Below, piece by piece: positions 18,097 through 26,882 of a stretch of DNA of 42,085 bases. Source of the DNA: Rhodovulum sp. (GTDB taxonomy: Bacteria; Pseudomonadota; Alphaproteobacteria; Rhodobacterales; Rhodobacteraceae). Both the position numbers and the translations under genes were made by a program. The DNA lies in assembly GCA_002706605.1 (NCBI GenBank), contig PALT01000019.1, positions 1 to 42,085 on the forward strand, written 5' to 3'. Every line of letters starts with the position of its first letter. Position 1 is the stretch's first letter. The notes under the pieces are model-generated. The model saw nothing but the letters and a program-made list of their open reading frames with translations. It was not told the DNA's origin and made no database searches.

Positions 18097-18563
18097 GTGC
18101 GACAGGTCTCCACAATGAGCAGAGAGCAAGGTTACCCACCGATTACATCGGCGGGACTTGTGAGGGGCGGCAAGCCTCCCCTTCAAACCCCAACCAGACG
18201 CGCGCAAGCGGCGTCAAAGAGGGCCTTTCCGAGAGCGTGATCTTTCGATGCACCCCGTCGGAAAAAGCAGCGCTTGTGGCCAAAGCGCGCGCCGCTGGTC
18301 TACCCAATGCCACGCTGATGCGGGAGGCCTTGGGGCTGACCGAGGCACGTCGGCGCAAGCCCGTCCCTCGCGTTGATCCGAAGCTGACCTTTGCGATTGC
18401 CCGCGTCGGCGGCAACCTCAATCAGCTGTCACGCTGGATCATCGGTGCGGTCAAGTCCGGCCGCGCGAGCCAGATCGAGGCGTTCAAGGTCGCTGCTCAG
18501 TTGGTGGTCATCGAGCGGCAGTTGGCACAGATCGTGGCGGCACACACTGGCGGTGACGCATGA
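18093..18563 (+). CDS. mobC: MobC-like relaxosome accessory protein
   Basis: A small basic protein of 156 aa. The central part reads like the ribbon-helix-helix region of MobC/MbeC proteins (VIFRCTPSEKAALVAKARAAGLPNATLMREAL). It is followed by the family's second signature, IARVGGNLNQLSRWII. Such proteins bind near oriT and help the relaxase nick. It overlaps the upstream initiator-like gene by four bases and the downstream relaxase gene by four bases (ATGA), so the three are one translational unit. The first 45 residues are poorly conserved-looking and may include a later start. Confidence 0.85.
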   Translation: MSATGLHNEQRARLPTDYIGGTCEGRQASPSNPNQTRASGVKEGLSESVIFRCTPSEKAALVAKARAAGLPNATLMREALGLTEARRRKPVPRVDPKLTFAIARVGGNLNQLSRWIIGAVKSGRASQIEAFKVAAQLVVIERQLAQIVAAHTGGDA

Positions 18564-20116
18564 TCATCTCGTTCTTCTCCACTGGCACCGGTAGCGGTGC
18601 GGCCCCTGTGAATTACCTAACCGCGCGCGAAGTTCTGGCCTATGACGAGAACCGCAATCTGATCCGCGATGACAACGGCCAGCCGCAAACCAAGATCCGC
18701 GACCCATTGCCCGAGGTGCTGCACGGCAATCCAGAGCAGACGCGCAATTTGATCGATGCGAGCCCCAATAAGTGGAGCTACACTGCGGGCGTCATCAGTT
18801 TTGCCGAGAGCGATGATCCCAGTCCTGACGCCCAGCAAGAGGCCATTGAGCTATTTGAGGCTCTGGCCTTTGCTGGGCTGGACAGGGATCAATACGACTG
18901 CCTCTGGGTGCGCCATACGCATGAAGGCAATGTCGAGCTGCACTTCTGCACGCCACGCCTTGAGCTCAGCACCGGCAAGGCGCTGAACATCGCGCCGCCA
19001 GGACATGAGAACGCTTTTTACAGCCTGCGCGATCTGATGAATAAGACTCACGGTTGGGCAGACCCTTTGGAGCCAGATCGCGCCCGCGAAGTGAGGGCGA
19101 CGATTGAAGCGTCGACACGCGCGCAAGGTCGCGAAGCGCTGCACGAATGGATCCTCGATCAGATCAGCGTCGGCAGCATCACCGACCGTGCCAGCATGAT
19201 CGACGCGCTATCAGAGGCGGGTTTCGAGATCCCCCGTGCAAGCAAGAATTACATCACAGCCAAAGACCCCGAGACCGGCGAGCGCTGGCGTTTGAAAGGA
19301 GAGATTTTCCATGACGACTGGCAAGCCGAACCGCCTCGCCGAGAAATTGAACGCGGATTTGGAAACGATCCGGAGCGACCACGCCGCCTTGATGGCATCT
19401 CAGCTGGAGAGCTTCAGGAGCGATTTCAGCAGCATTGCGACCAGCGCGCTGCATACAATCGAGACCGATATCAGCTTCTTTCTCAGCGACAGCAAGAGCG
19501 AGTTGGAGAGGCGGAGCGAGACGATCCGGCGCTGGCTGACGATCTCGCCATGGGTGATCGCGGGGATGGTCTTAGCCTGGATCGTTACAGTGTTGATCGC
19601 GAGTTGGCTTTGGACGGGTTTGATCACGCGCTCGGAGATGACGGGGCTTGGCCTGACACGGATCGAACGGGCTGGGCAGACATGGGTGATGTTGGATCCG
19701 AACCAAACAGAGTTGAAGACCTGCACATTGGCGCAAACACCCATCATGTGCATCGAGATCAAGGAACCTTAAATGACGAAACCCCTGACAGCATTGGAAC
19801 GCGAATTGCTCACATCCGTCGAACGATTGGTGACGGCTTGCGAGAACTCAGCCAAGGAATTGCACGCCTTAGAGAAACGCTCGACCAGCAGGATCGAAAG
19901 CAAGGTGAATGGCTTGGCGCATTGCGTGGCGCTATTGATGAAATCACATCTCACGTCAGTCACCACATTGGCCGACTTGTTGCGCGAGGAGCAGAATCAC
20001 GACACGCTTCAGGCCGGATTAGAGACCAGCTGGAAACTAGCGAAAGACGCCGAGAAGCGGCTGAACGAGAGCTAGACGCGAGAAATAGTCACCGCAGCGC
20101 GGGACACTCGCTTTGA
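18560..20116 (+). CDS. mobA: ColE1-type (MOBP5) relaxase, MbeA-like
   Basis: A protein of 518 aa whose first 170 residues follow the ColE1 MbeA pattern closely. It has MIISFFSTGTGSGAAPVNYL with the candidate nicking tyrosine Y19, then VLHGNPEQTRNLIDASP, YTAGVISFAES and the third motif LWVRHTHEGNVELHF. MOBP5 relaxases use an H-E-N triad; here the same spacing (i, i+7, i+9) gives H119, E126 and H128, so the asparagine appears replaced by histidine. The C-terminal half is charged and helical, and its DNA also encodes two nested genes in another frame. It would nick oriT and lead a single strand into the recipient using another element's secretion channel. Operon position directly after mobC supports this. 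Confidence 0.9.
   Translation: MIISFFSTGTGSGAAPVNYLTAREVLAYDENRNLIRDDNGQPQTKIRDPLPEVLHGNPEQTRNLIDASPNKWSYTAGVISFAESDDPSPDAQQEAIELFEALAFAGLDRDQYDCLWVRHTHEGNVELHFCTPRLELSTGKALNIAPPGHENAFYSLRDLMNKTHGWADPLEPDRAREVRATIEASTRAQGREALHEWILDQISVGSITDRASMIDALSEAGFEIPRASKNYITAKDPETGERWRLKGEIFHDDWQAEPPRREIERGFGNDPERPRRLDGISAGELQERFQQHCDQRAAYNRDRYQLLSQRQQERVGEAERDDPALADDLAMGDRGDGLSLDRYSVDRELALDGFDHALGDDGAWPDTDRTGWADMGDVGSEPNRVEDLHIGANTHHVHRDQGTLNDETPDSIGTRIAHIRRTIGDGLRELSQGIARLRETLDQQDRKQGEWLGALRGAIDEITSHVSHHIGRLVARGAESRHASGRIRDQLETSERRREAAERELDARNSHRSAGHSL
19311..19772 (+). CDS. mobB: MbeB-like mobilization protein, nested inside the relaxase gene
   Basis: A protein of 153 aa read in the +1 frame relative to the relaxase and lying entirely within it. 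An AAAGGAGAG ribosome site precedes the ATG. The N-terminal part is helical and rich in charged heptads (LAEKLNADLETIRSDHAALM). One strong membrane helix follows (WVIAGMVLAWIVTVLIASWLW, about 83-103). A short C-terminal tail holds two cysteines (ELKTCTLAQTPIMCIEI). This coiled-coil plus membrane-helix plan and the nested location match mbeB of ColE1. MbeB is known to help anchor the relaxosome at the membrane. Two neighbouring nested frames with good start signals argue against chance. Confidence 0.78.
   Translation: MTTGKPNRLAEKLNADLETIRSDHAALMASQLESFRSDFSSIATSALHTIETDISFFLSDSKSELERRSETIRRWLTISPWVIAGMVLAWIVTVLIASWLWTGLITRSEMTGLGLTRIERAGQTWVMLDPNQTELKTCTLAQTPIMCIEIKEP
19773..20075 (+). CDS. 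mobD: MbeD-like mobilization protein, nested inside the relaxase gene
   Basis: A 100-aa protein whose ATG follows the stop of the MbeB-like gene without a gap (TAAATG), in the same frame and also wholly inside the relaxase gene. The N terminus LTALERELLTSVERLVTACE resembles the start of ColE1 MbeD (a LEKQLL-type helix). The rest is predicted to be coiled coil, with no membrane segment. MbeD is a known accessory factor needed for entry or efficient transfer of ColE1. The order mobC, mobA with mobB and mobD nested is the ColE1 order, which supports the assignment beyond the modest sequence likeness. Confidence 0.7.
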   Translation: MTKPLTALERELLTSVERLVTACENSAKELHALEKRSTSRIESKVNGLAHCVALLMKSHLTSVTTLADLLREEQNHDTLQAGLETSWKLAKDAEKRLNES

Positions 20117-20145
20117 CGAATTTCCGAGAAGCAGAAAGTCACTAC

Positions 20146-20436
20146 ATGCAATTTGAACACACCCAATTCACGCTCGGTTTCCGCCAAGCTTTAGAATACG
20201 GCATCGACTATCGCGACTATGAAAAAGTCGATCGACTGCCAGATGGCATTCCCCTGATGGCCATCGCAGGCGTCTGGGGCGATTACAGCGACATTCGCTG
20301 CCTGTTTATCGACGAAACTGGCAAAACCTACCGCCGCCATATTACCGGTCGCGCAGGCCAGTACATCATCCGTGAGCTGGATCTGAATGCAAAAGAGATG
20401 GAGGTCGGGCAGGTAGTTGTGGAGGATAATGCCTAA
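20146..20436 (+). CDS. Hypothetical small protein at the end of the mobilization operon
   Basis: About 96 aa from the ATG at 20146. A TTG at 20113 that overlaps the relaxase stop (TTGA) would add 11 residues and would couple the two genes. The sequence (FTLGFRQALEYGIDYRDYEKVDR, then GVWGDYSDIRCLFIDETGKTYRRHITGRAG) looks like a small alpha/beta domain. I do not recognise a family. It has no signal peptide or membrane segment. Its place directly behind the relaxase suggests a role in mobilization or in the host cell's regulation of it, but nothing in the sequence shows this. Confidence 0.6.
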   Translation: MQFEHTQFTLGFRQALEYGIDYRDYEKVDRLPDGIPLMAIAGVWGDYSDIRCLFIDETGKTYRRHITGRAGQYIIRELDLNAKEMEVGQVVVEDNA

Positions 20437-20476
20437 CTAGCGTCGTTGCGGACGAAAAGCAGATATTTGCAGCTCA

Positions 20477-20510
20477 AGCGATATCGTGTTCGCGGCTTAA
20501 CATAGCAGGC
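20477..20510 (+). other. Candidate oriT (ColE1/pBR322-like nic region)
   Basis: Between the mobilization operon and the cargo lies AGCGATA (20477-20483), then GTGT, then GGCTTAAC (20494-20501) followed by ATAGCAGGC. The ColE1/pBR322 nic region has the same blocks in the same order (AGCGATA, GTGT, TGGCTTAAC, then ATGCGGC), with nicking within TGG^CTTA. By that analogy the nick would fall between 20495 and 20496 on the plus strand. Transfer from this nick would send the cargo in first and the mob genes last. The match is from memory and by eye. Confidence 0.6.
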
Positions 20511-20537
20511 GTTAAAATGTTGAGGCGAGAAATTCGC

Positions 20538-20570
20538 GCGAGTGAAACGGCGTTGCCGTTTGCCACTCGC
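20538..20570. terminator. Hairpin after the oriT-like site (terminator or oriT structure)
   Basis: GCGAGTG and AAACGGC pair with GCCGTTT and CACTCGC around a GTT loop, with a two-base bulge, giving a 14-bp stem. No run of T follows on the plus strand, so a Rho-independent terminator is only one option. It could also be part of the transfer origin or an operator before the large nuclease-ATPase gene. Confidence 0.4.
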
Positions 20571-20621
20571 AATATATAGTCCCGTTACCACCATAGTTTC
20601 CAGCATTTAGAGAAATTTACT

Positions 20622-23600
20622 ATGCAACTTGATCCCGTCCGTCCGAGTAGAGCAGGAGATCAATTCCACTACCTTTGGGCTGCACGACGTAGTCTGCGCC
20701 TTCTGATGTCTTCGTCGGATTTGGTTGCAATCGCGATCGAAGGCGTTTCAGAGTCTGAAACCAGTGAACCAAGTGGTGAGAGCGGCGAGGAAGTGATTGA
20801 TGTCGCTGAGTATTTTGGAAGTGAAGAGCTCTGCAAGTGTAACAAAGTGACGTATCTCCAACTCAAGCACTCGACCTTGAATACAGGGAAACCTTGGGTA
20901 CTAGGCGATCTGAAGAAAACAATGGTGGGCTTCTACCAGAGGTACCATGCGTTCCTGTCAGGCATTGCGGATCCGGAAAAGCAGTCAGTAGAGTTTGTGT
21001 TTCTGACCAACCGGCCTGTTGCGGACTGGGTTCACAGTTTGCTGGACAGGATCAAATCAAGAAAACTTCTGCCGACTGACACCAAAAAGTGGCAGCAAAT
21101 TAAACGGTACCTTTCGGCGGACGATGAAGCCGCATACGATTTCCTTCGGCATTTCAATATTTTCGATACGACCGATGGGTACTGGGAACAGCGTAACATC
21201 TTACACCAGGAATTGACAGGCTATCTTCCTGGTTCAGACCAAGACGCAGCGGACCAACTGCTGCTTTTGGTAACCAAAAAGGCACTGCCCGAAAGCTCAA
21301 GAAATCCGTCCATTAGAAAGGAAGATGTCCTTCGTGCTCTGAAGACCGACGAAGAGCAACTCTTCCCTGCGCCATGTCTTATCGAAGAGGCAGCTGAACT
21401 ACTTGCTCGAGAGCAAGAAGATGAATTCGTCGATGCTATCTTGAGTGAGCCCCATGATCCAATCATAATTCACGCTGGTGGCGGCGTCGGAAAAACTGCG
21501 ATGGCCCGTAGGGTGTCGAACCGGCTGCAAGACGAATGTGAAGTCGTGCTGTACGATTGCTTTGGAAACGGCGGATACCGAAGCACAATCAGCCCCAGAC
21601 ATCGACACGAAGTTGCATGCTGCCAGATAGCCAACGAATTGGCCGCAAGAGGTTTGTGTCACCCACTTATCCCATCAAACCTCGCAAATGCGGCGGATTA
21701 CTTGAGAGCCTTCAATCGCCGCCTGACTCAGGCAATGGAAGTACTGGCCGTTGAAAATGCACACGCCAAAATCGTCATTATAATCGACGCTGCCGACAAT
21801 GCTCAGATGGCAGCACAAGAGTGTGATGAACGAACGAGTTTTCCTCGTGATCTATTGAGGCAGAGCTTACCCAAGGGCGTTGTTTTGGTATGCTTGAGCC
21901 GATCGCACCGTGTCGCCGAATATCTCGCTCCGCCTCTGGACTGTAAAACCCTGGAACTAGCGTCTTTCTCACAGGCGGAGACAAAACAGTTTCTCCACAA
22001 GACCTACCCGAAAGCGTCCGGGCACGATTTGCTAGAGTTTCACCGGCTGACTTCCCAAAATCCAAGGGTTCAAGCAACAGCTCTTGAAACAACTTCGTCT
22101 CTCAGTGAAGCCTTGGAGGCATTGGGTCCCACAGCAACTACGGTCGAAGATACTATTCGCCAGTTGTTCGCTCGATCAATTGAAACATTAAGAGATCAAT
22201 CGCCAAACGCAGAATCGGCTCAGATTCGGTTGTTTTGCGAGGCGTTGGCTGCGCTCAGGCCGTTTGTTCCAATCAAAGTTCTATCGCTCGCTTCGGGCCT
22301 GGCAGAAGAAGCAATTAAGAGCTTCGTCGTGGACATCGGTCGCCCTCTACAGATCCGGTCCGATGCAGTTCAGTTTATAGATGAACCTTCCGAGACTTGG
22401 TTTCGAGAAACGTACAAACCGAGCCGCCGGGAAATGTCAGATTTTGTCGACAAGGTCATGCCACTTGCGACGAGCAGCAGCTACGTAGCATCAGCTTTAC
22501 CGCAACTCCTGCTTGAAGCCGGTAGATACAACGACTTAGTAGAGATGGTGTTATCAGAGGCCGCGCTTCCTCAAGGCACTCCAGCAGAAATGCGGCAGGC
22601 GTCACTCAGCAGACTTCAGTTTGCTCTCAAGGCGGCGCTGCGAGACAAGCGTTTGGCTGATGCAGCGAAGTTGGCATTGAAAGCTGGCATTGAAACGGCA
22701 GGGGACGATCGTCAGCAGCAATTATTTCAAGAAAATGTTGATCTAGTGGCGCATTTTCTGTCGGACGATCAAGTGCGCGAAACAGCCGCAAACAACGGAT
22801 TCTCCACTTCTTGGCATGGAGGTCAGCGCGCCTACGAGGCAGCCCTACTCGCAAACAATGAAAGCACAATCTCAGAAGCAAGAAACACTCTCCGCGTTGC
22901 GAAGAGATGGCTGAAAGCATGGGCTGGTCTCGACCCAAAGACACGTGAAAAGGAGGAGATGTCGGATAGTGACATCGCCGCACTAGCATTCGCTTCATTG
23001 AAGGTCTCAGGAGCCGCCGCCTTCGTAGCAGAGCTTGAGAGTTGGACTCCAAAAAGCGTGGCTTATCGCGCGGGGTTTATTGTTGCTGAGAAGCTAGTCG
23101 ATCTCGGCTACTTCGAACTCCTCGACGAGATCTGTAACGCGGCAAAAGATAACCTTTGTATTCTGCTGGCAATAACCCGAGCGCAGTCGAAGGTACTGCG
23201 GTTCCCGCCGAAGGACGCCGTGCTACGTGCCTTCAACGGTGTGGCTGTTTCGCCGAAACGTTTGAGAAAATTTGAGAACCAGCATGACTTCAGGCAGCCG
23301 CTCCTATCGATCGTACGAGATGTAGCACTTGCTGCTGCCCATCACGACGTCGCCCCCCCTGCAGCTATTGCAGCCATGCTCACGAAGTATATTCCTGATC
23401 CGTCCAAAACCTACTTCAGCAATTTTTCATCCGAGCCGAAGTCGACCATAATTTCTGCTCAGTGCCTAAGAGCCAAACTAGCTGGCGACAACATCAAGTT
23501 GGAAGACTTGGCGAAATCAGAAATTCGAGAAGAGCTGGCTAAGGACCGGCAGGTACATAGTAGAGAGGCGCGAGAGTTTCTTGATGAAGTTGGACCAGTG

Positions 23601-26600
23601 TTTCGGTGGCATATGCTTTGGGCCAGCGTCCAGCTTGGTGAAGCAAACACAGACCAACTCAACGACCAGATAACTCTCTGTATCGAAGACTATAACAAGA
23701 ACCTAGAATACCGAGATCGCGATCGACGCCACATTGCCGGCGAAGTATCGAGACTCTGGGTGCAGGTCCTTTCTCGGATCGATGATCCAGCTTCCTGCAT
23801 GTCTCGGTTCATCGAGTGGAAAAACGGCTTAAAGCGTCAGTTGTTCACGCCCGACCTGTGTCTCCTCGCACGTGTCTGTTCGAGTTCGAACCCGCTCAAA
23901 TGCTATGCGATAGACTTTGCGGTGGAAGCCGCCGACATCCTCCAGAACGAGCGTATGGAGGCTGAGCAAAAAGTTGAGGGTTTCTGCGAAATATCACGCT
24001 CTATCTTTGTTCTAAGTCCCGGTGAAGCGAATTGCTATTTTGACCAAGCAGTCGAGGTTGCAGGTAGGATAGGACAAGAACACCTAGACTATTGGAAAGC
24101 AATCATAGAGCTGTCTGAGCAATCAGCGACGATAGGTTCACCCCAATCCGAGCTAGCATATCGTGTCTCTCGCGGAGCCGAAGTCGCTTATGAGTACGTC
24201 GCCCGCGACAAGTACTTTGACTGGGAAGGTACCGTGGAGGCAATCACGATGCTCTGTCCTGCATCGTCGCTCGCAATACTAAGCCGCTGGAGAGATCGAG
24301 GTTTTGGGTGGCAGGAGCGAATTCTACCGATCGCTTTGTCGAAGCTGGTTGATATGGGCGAAATCAGCCACGTGGGGCAACTATCCACGATCGGATTTGA
24401 TATTCACTCACGGACACCCGAGTTACTTGAGGCGGCTTTGGCCACCTGCGAAAGTGAGTATCTCCGACGGAGGATCTTTAATGAGACCGCAAAATATACA
24501 CTAGTCTCAGGCGCTTCATCTTCACACCTCAGCAGTTTTGTTAAAATTGGCCAGTCAAATGGCTGGCCGGTCGAACGGTTGAGCGCACATTTGTCCGTGG
24601 CAAAGTGCAGGGAAGCAAAATCCGACAACAACAGTGGTTTCGCGGGAACAGGCGAGAGAGGCGAAGAAAAGGATTGGAACCAAATCTTCTCCGGATTGCA
24701 GTTAGATGATCCGGTTACCGTCCGAGGGTGTTATCAGCGGTTTAGGGGGTCTGAACCTCCGTACTATTTATCGAGCTTTTCTGCTCGATTTTTCGAGCGC
24801 ACCAGTATCGGGAAAGAGGCCGACGCACTAAAGTCGCTTTTCTTGATGGAAGACATCAGCCTCTATGACGTGCAAGGTATATTGGAGGCGGTTCCTGAGG
24901 ATTGGAAAAAGCTTCAAAGCGTAAGACGAGCGCTAAGAGAAATCATAGAAGAGGTATGCCGCACCCATTTTTATGAGATAGCAAAGAGCAGATACTACCA
25001 ACCTTTGCCCTTTGAATTCATTGCCGAAGTGACGGAAATATCGACATCAGAGGTTTTTGGTTTTGTAGTAGACGAAAGTGCGAAGCATCCGGATCTTTTC
25101 GGCTCGCAGCGCTTGTTAACTCTTGTTGGCCTGATAGCAAGTCAGATCTCACCGAAAGAAGCACAAGATGCCTTGAGCTACGGGTTGGCTCTCTTTGAGA
25201 AAGAAATGAATGAAAGTGATGGAGACGGGGCATGGAAGCCTGAGCTCCTCCCACCTTCTGATGCGACAACTGGCTTGGCTGGGTACTTATGGTCCAGTTT
25301 GGCAGCTCCTGAAGTATCAACCAGATGGCAAGCGGCACACGTCGTTTGCCTATTGGCCAGTTTCAGTGAAACGAAGGTCTTGGGAGCTCTCGGTCGGCTG
25401 GCGAATGCCGAACAACCCAACGTTTTCTACGACTTTTCGTTGCCGTTCTACAAACATGCTGCTGAACAATGGTTATTGCTTGCACTTCGGCGAACACTCA
25501 ATGCGGGCCATAGTGTCCCCCAGGAATTGACAAAGTTCATCCTGGATTCCTGTTCGCCAACGGTGACCCACACAATCATACGCGGGTTCGCCGCTCAATG
25601 CGCGTTACTGTTGAACAAGAACGATACTGCCACGCTTGATGAGAAAGAGGTTGCCAGGTTGCAAGAAATCAATACGTCCGATTTTGCGCCAGTCTCTAAG
25701 CAAGACATGAGTACTGAACTAACGAACCAAAGCCAGCCATTAAACGAAGATGATCGATATTACTTCGGCCATGATTTACCCCAATATTGGTTCAGTCCCT
25801 TGGCACGTGTTTTTGGGATTCCGCAAAAAGAAATCGAACGACGGGTCCTAAGTGTCATCCGAAACAAATGGAAATCAGCCGCCACCGGCGCCTGGGTGGA
25901 AGACCCTCGAGGAAAACGGGGCCATTATGAAGGTATGAAAACCCATCACTCTCACGGAAGTTATCCGCGAGTTGAGAGCCTAAGCTTCTATCACGCATAT
26001 CACGCCATGATGGAGGTCGCTGGTGCTCTGATCGATGAAGTTCCAATCCTGGAGAACCCGGATTATTATGATAGCCTTGAAGACTGGACCAAACGACATT
26101 GGATCACCCGTTCTGACGGCAACTGGTTGTCTGATCGTCGCGATCCAAAGCCTCCCTCCTGGCCTGATTGGAAAAACACCGAGGAAACGGATGAATGGCC
26201 CACTTCGGTAACAAAGGACGTTTTACTAAGGCAAATCGAGCATCAAGATTTCATTCCGGTTTGGGGCAGCTGGAGGGAAGTCGCCGGGGACAGAGAGCAG
26301 TTCGTCCGTATATCTTCCGCTCTTGTCTCACCGGAGAGGTCAAGGTCGTTGGTGCAAGCTCTGCAGACCGCCACCAATCCAATGGATTGTCGCATTCCGC
26401 CAGCGGGTGATGAACTGGAGATCAATGCGGGGGCGTTCCAGCTCCAAGGTTGGGTCGCAACGGATTCAAGAAGTGAAGGAATTGACGAGTATGACCCTTG
26501 GGCTGGGGCCGTCCATTTTCCAAGTATTCGTCCGGCGAGCTGGCTCTGCGATGAGTTCGAGCTGTCTTCCGACAGCGAATGTCGAATCTGGCAAAATCGT

Positions 26601-26882
26601 TCGGTTCCAGATGGTGTTCAGTTCAGGTCGCTGACATGGGGTCGAAAGGAAGCAGAACGGGAATTCCGGACCGCAGAGACGGGTTCTCGTCTCGAAATTC
26701 AACGAGACGCACTCTTGGCGTGTTTAAAGCAGCTAGACCGAGAGCTTGTTTTTGAGGTTCAAGTTGAGCGGGAATTCAGGAGAGACTCCTATCGAAATCG
26801 CGAAAGATCATTTGGAACCTACACGCCACCATACACACTTATTTTAACGATGGATTTCGATGGAACACTCCGAACAATCTAA
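20622..26882 (+). CDS. Avs-like defence protein: Cap4/DUF4297-type nuclease fused to a STAND ATPase
   Basis: A protein of 2086 aa. Residues 1-170 resemble the Cap4/DUF4297 endonuclease fold: RPSRAGDQFHYLWAARRSL, an acidic residue at E40 (AIAIEG) and the Q-x-K motif in YLQLKHS (Q80, K82). A STAND-type NTPase follows, with Walker A GGGVGKTA (G286-A293), Walker B IVIIIDAADNA (D389) and VLVCLSRS. The remaining 1600 residues are helical without a recognised repeat, then end in a tryptophan-rich region that I cannot name. Nuclease, STAND and a long sensor is the plan of Avs proteins, which bind a phage protein and then cut DNA. The gene follows oriT with its own upstream region and overlaps the next gene by 23 bases. 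Composition is richer in A and T than the host flanks. Confidence 0.72.
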   Translation: MQLDPVRPSRAGDQFHYLWAARRSLRLLMSSSDLVAIAIEGVSESETSEPSGESGEEVIDVAEYFGSEELCKCNKVTYLQLKHSTLNTGKPWVLGDLKKTMVGFYQRYHAFLSGIADPEKQSVEFVFLTNRPVADWVHSLLDRIKSRKLLPTDTKKWQQIKRYLSADDEAAYDFLRHFNIFDTTDGYWEQRNILHQELTGYLPGSDQDAADQLLLLVTKKALPESSRNPSIRKEDVLRALKTDEEQLFPAPCLIEEAAELLAREQEDEFVDAILSEPHDPIIIHAGGGVGKTAMARRVSNRLQDECEVVLYDCFGNGGYRSTISPRHRHEVACCQIANELAARGLCHPLIPSNLANAADYLRAFNRRLTQAMEVLAVENAHAKIVIIIDAADNAQMAAQECDERTSFPRDLLRQSLPKGVVLVCLSRSHRVAEYLAPPLDCKTLELASFSQAETKQFLHKTYPKASGHDLLEFHRLTSQNPRVQATALETTSSLSEALEALGPTATTVEDTIRQLFARSIETLRDQSPNAESAQIRLFCEALAALRPFVPIKVLSLASGLAEEAIKSFVVDIGRPLQIRSDAVQFIDEPSETWFRETYKPSRREMSDFVDKVMPLATSSSYVASALPQLLLEAGRYNDLVEMVLSEAALPQGTPAEMRQASLSRLQFALKAALRDKRLADAAKLALKAGIETAGDDRQQQLFQENVDLVAHFLSDDQVRETAANNGFSTSWHGGQRAYEAALLANNESTISEARNTLRVAKRWLKAWAGLDPKTREKEEMSDSDIAALAFASLKVSGAAAFVAELESWTPKSVAYRAGFIVAEKLVDLGYFELLDEICNAAKDNLCILLAITRAQSKVLRFPPKDAVLRAFNGVAVSPKRLRKFENQHDFRQPLLSIVRDVALAAAHHDVAPPAAIAAMLTKYIPDPSKTYFSNFSSEPKSTIISAQCLRAKLAGDNIKLEDLAKSEIREELAKDRQVHSREAREFLDEVGPVFRWHMLWASVQLGEANTDQLNDQITLCIEDYNKNLEYRDRDRRHIAGEVSRLWVQVLSRIDDPASCMSRFIEWKNGLKRQLFTPDLCLLARVCSSSNPLKCYAIDFAVEAADILQNERMEAEQKVEGFCEISRSIFVLSPGEANCYFDQAVEVAGRIGQEHLDYWKAIIELSEQSATIGSPQSELAYRVSRGAEVAYEYVARDKYFDWEGTVEAITMLCPASSLAILSRWRDRGFGWQERILPIALSKLVDMGEISHVGQLSTIGFDIHSRTPELLEAALATCESEYLRRRIFNETAKYTLVSGASSSHLSSFVKIGQSNGWPVERLSAHLSVAKCREAKSDNNSGFAGTGERGEEKDWNQIFSGLQLDDPVTVRGCYQRFRGSEPPYYLSSFSARFFERTSIGKEADALKSLFLMEDISLYDVQGILEAVPEDWKKLQSVRRALREIIEEVCRTHFYEIAKSRYYQPLPFEFIAEVTEISTSEVFGFVVDESAKHPDLFGSQRLLTLVGLIASQISPKEAQDALSYGLALFEKEMNESDGDGAWKPELLPPSDATTGLAGYLWSSLAAPEVSTRWQAAHVVCLLASFSETKVLGALGRLANAEQPNVFYDFSLPFYKHAAEQWLLLALRRTLNAGHSVPQELTKFILDSCSPTVTHTIIRGFAAQCALLLNKNDTATLDEKEVARLQEINTSDFAPVSKQDMSTELTNQSQPLNEDDRYYFGHDLPQYWFSPLARVFGIPQKEIERRVLSVIRNKWKSAATGAWVEDPRGKRGHYEGMKTHHSHGSYPRVESLSFYHAYHAMMEVAGALIDEVPILENPDYYDSLEDWTKRHWITRSDGNWLSDRRDPKPPSWPDWKNTEETDEWPTSVTKDVLLRQIEHQDFIPVWGSWREVAGDREQFVRISSALVSPERSRSLVQALQTATNPMDCRIPPAGDELEINAGAFQLQGWVATDSRSEGIDEYDPWAGAVHFPSIRPASWLCDEFELSSDSECRIWQNRSVPDGVQFRSLTWGRKEAEREFRTAETGSRLEIQRDALLACLKQLDRELVFEVQVEREFRRDSYRNRERSFGTYTPPYTLILTMDFDGTLRTI

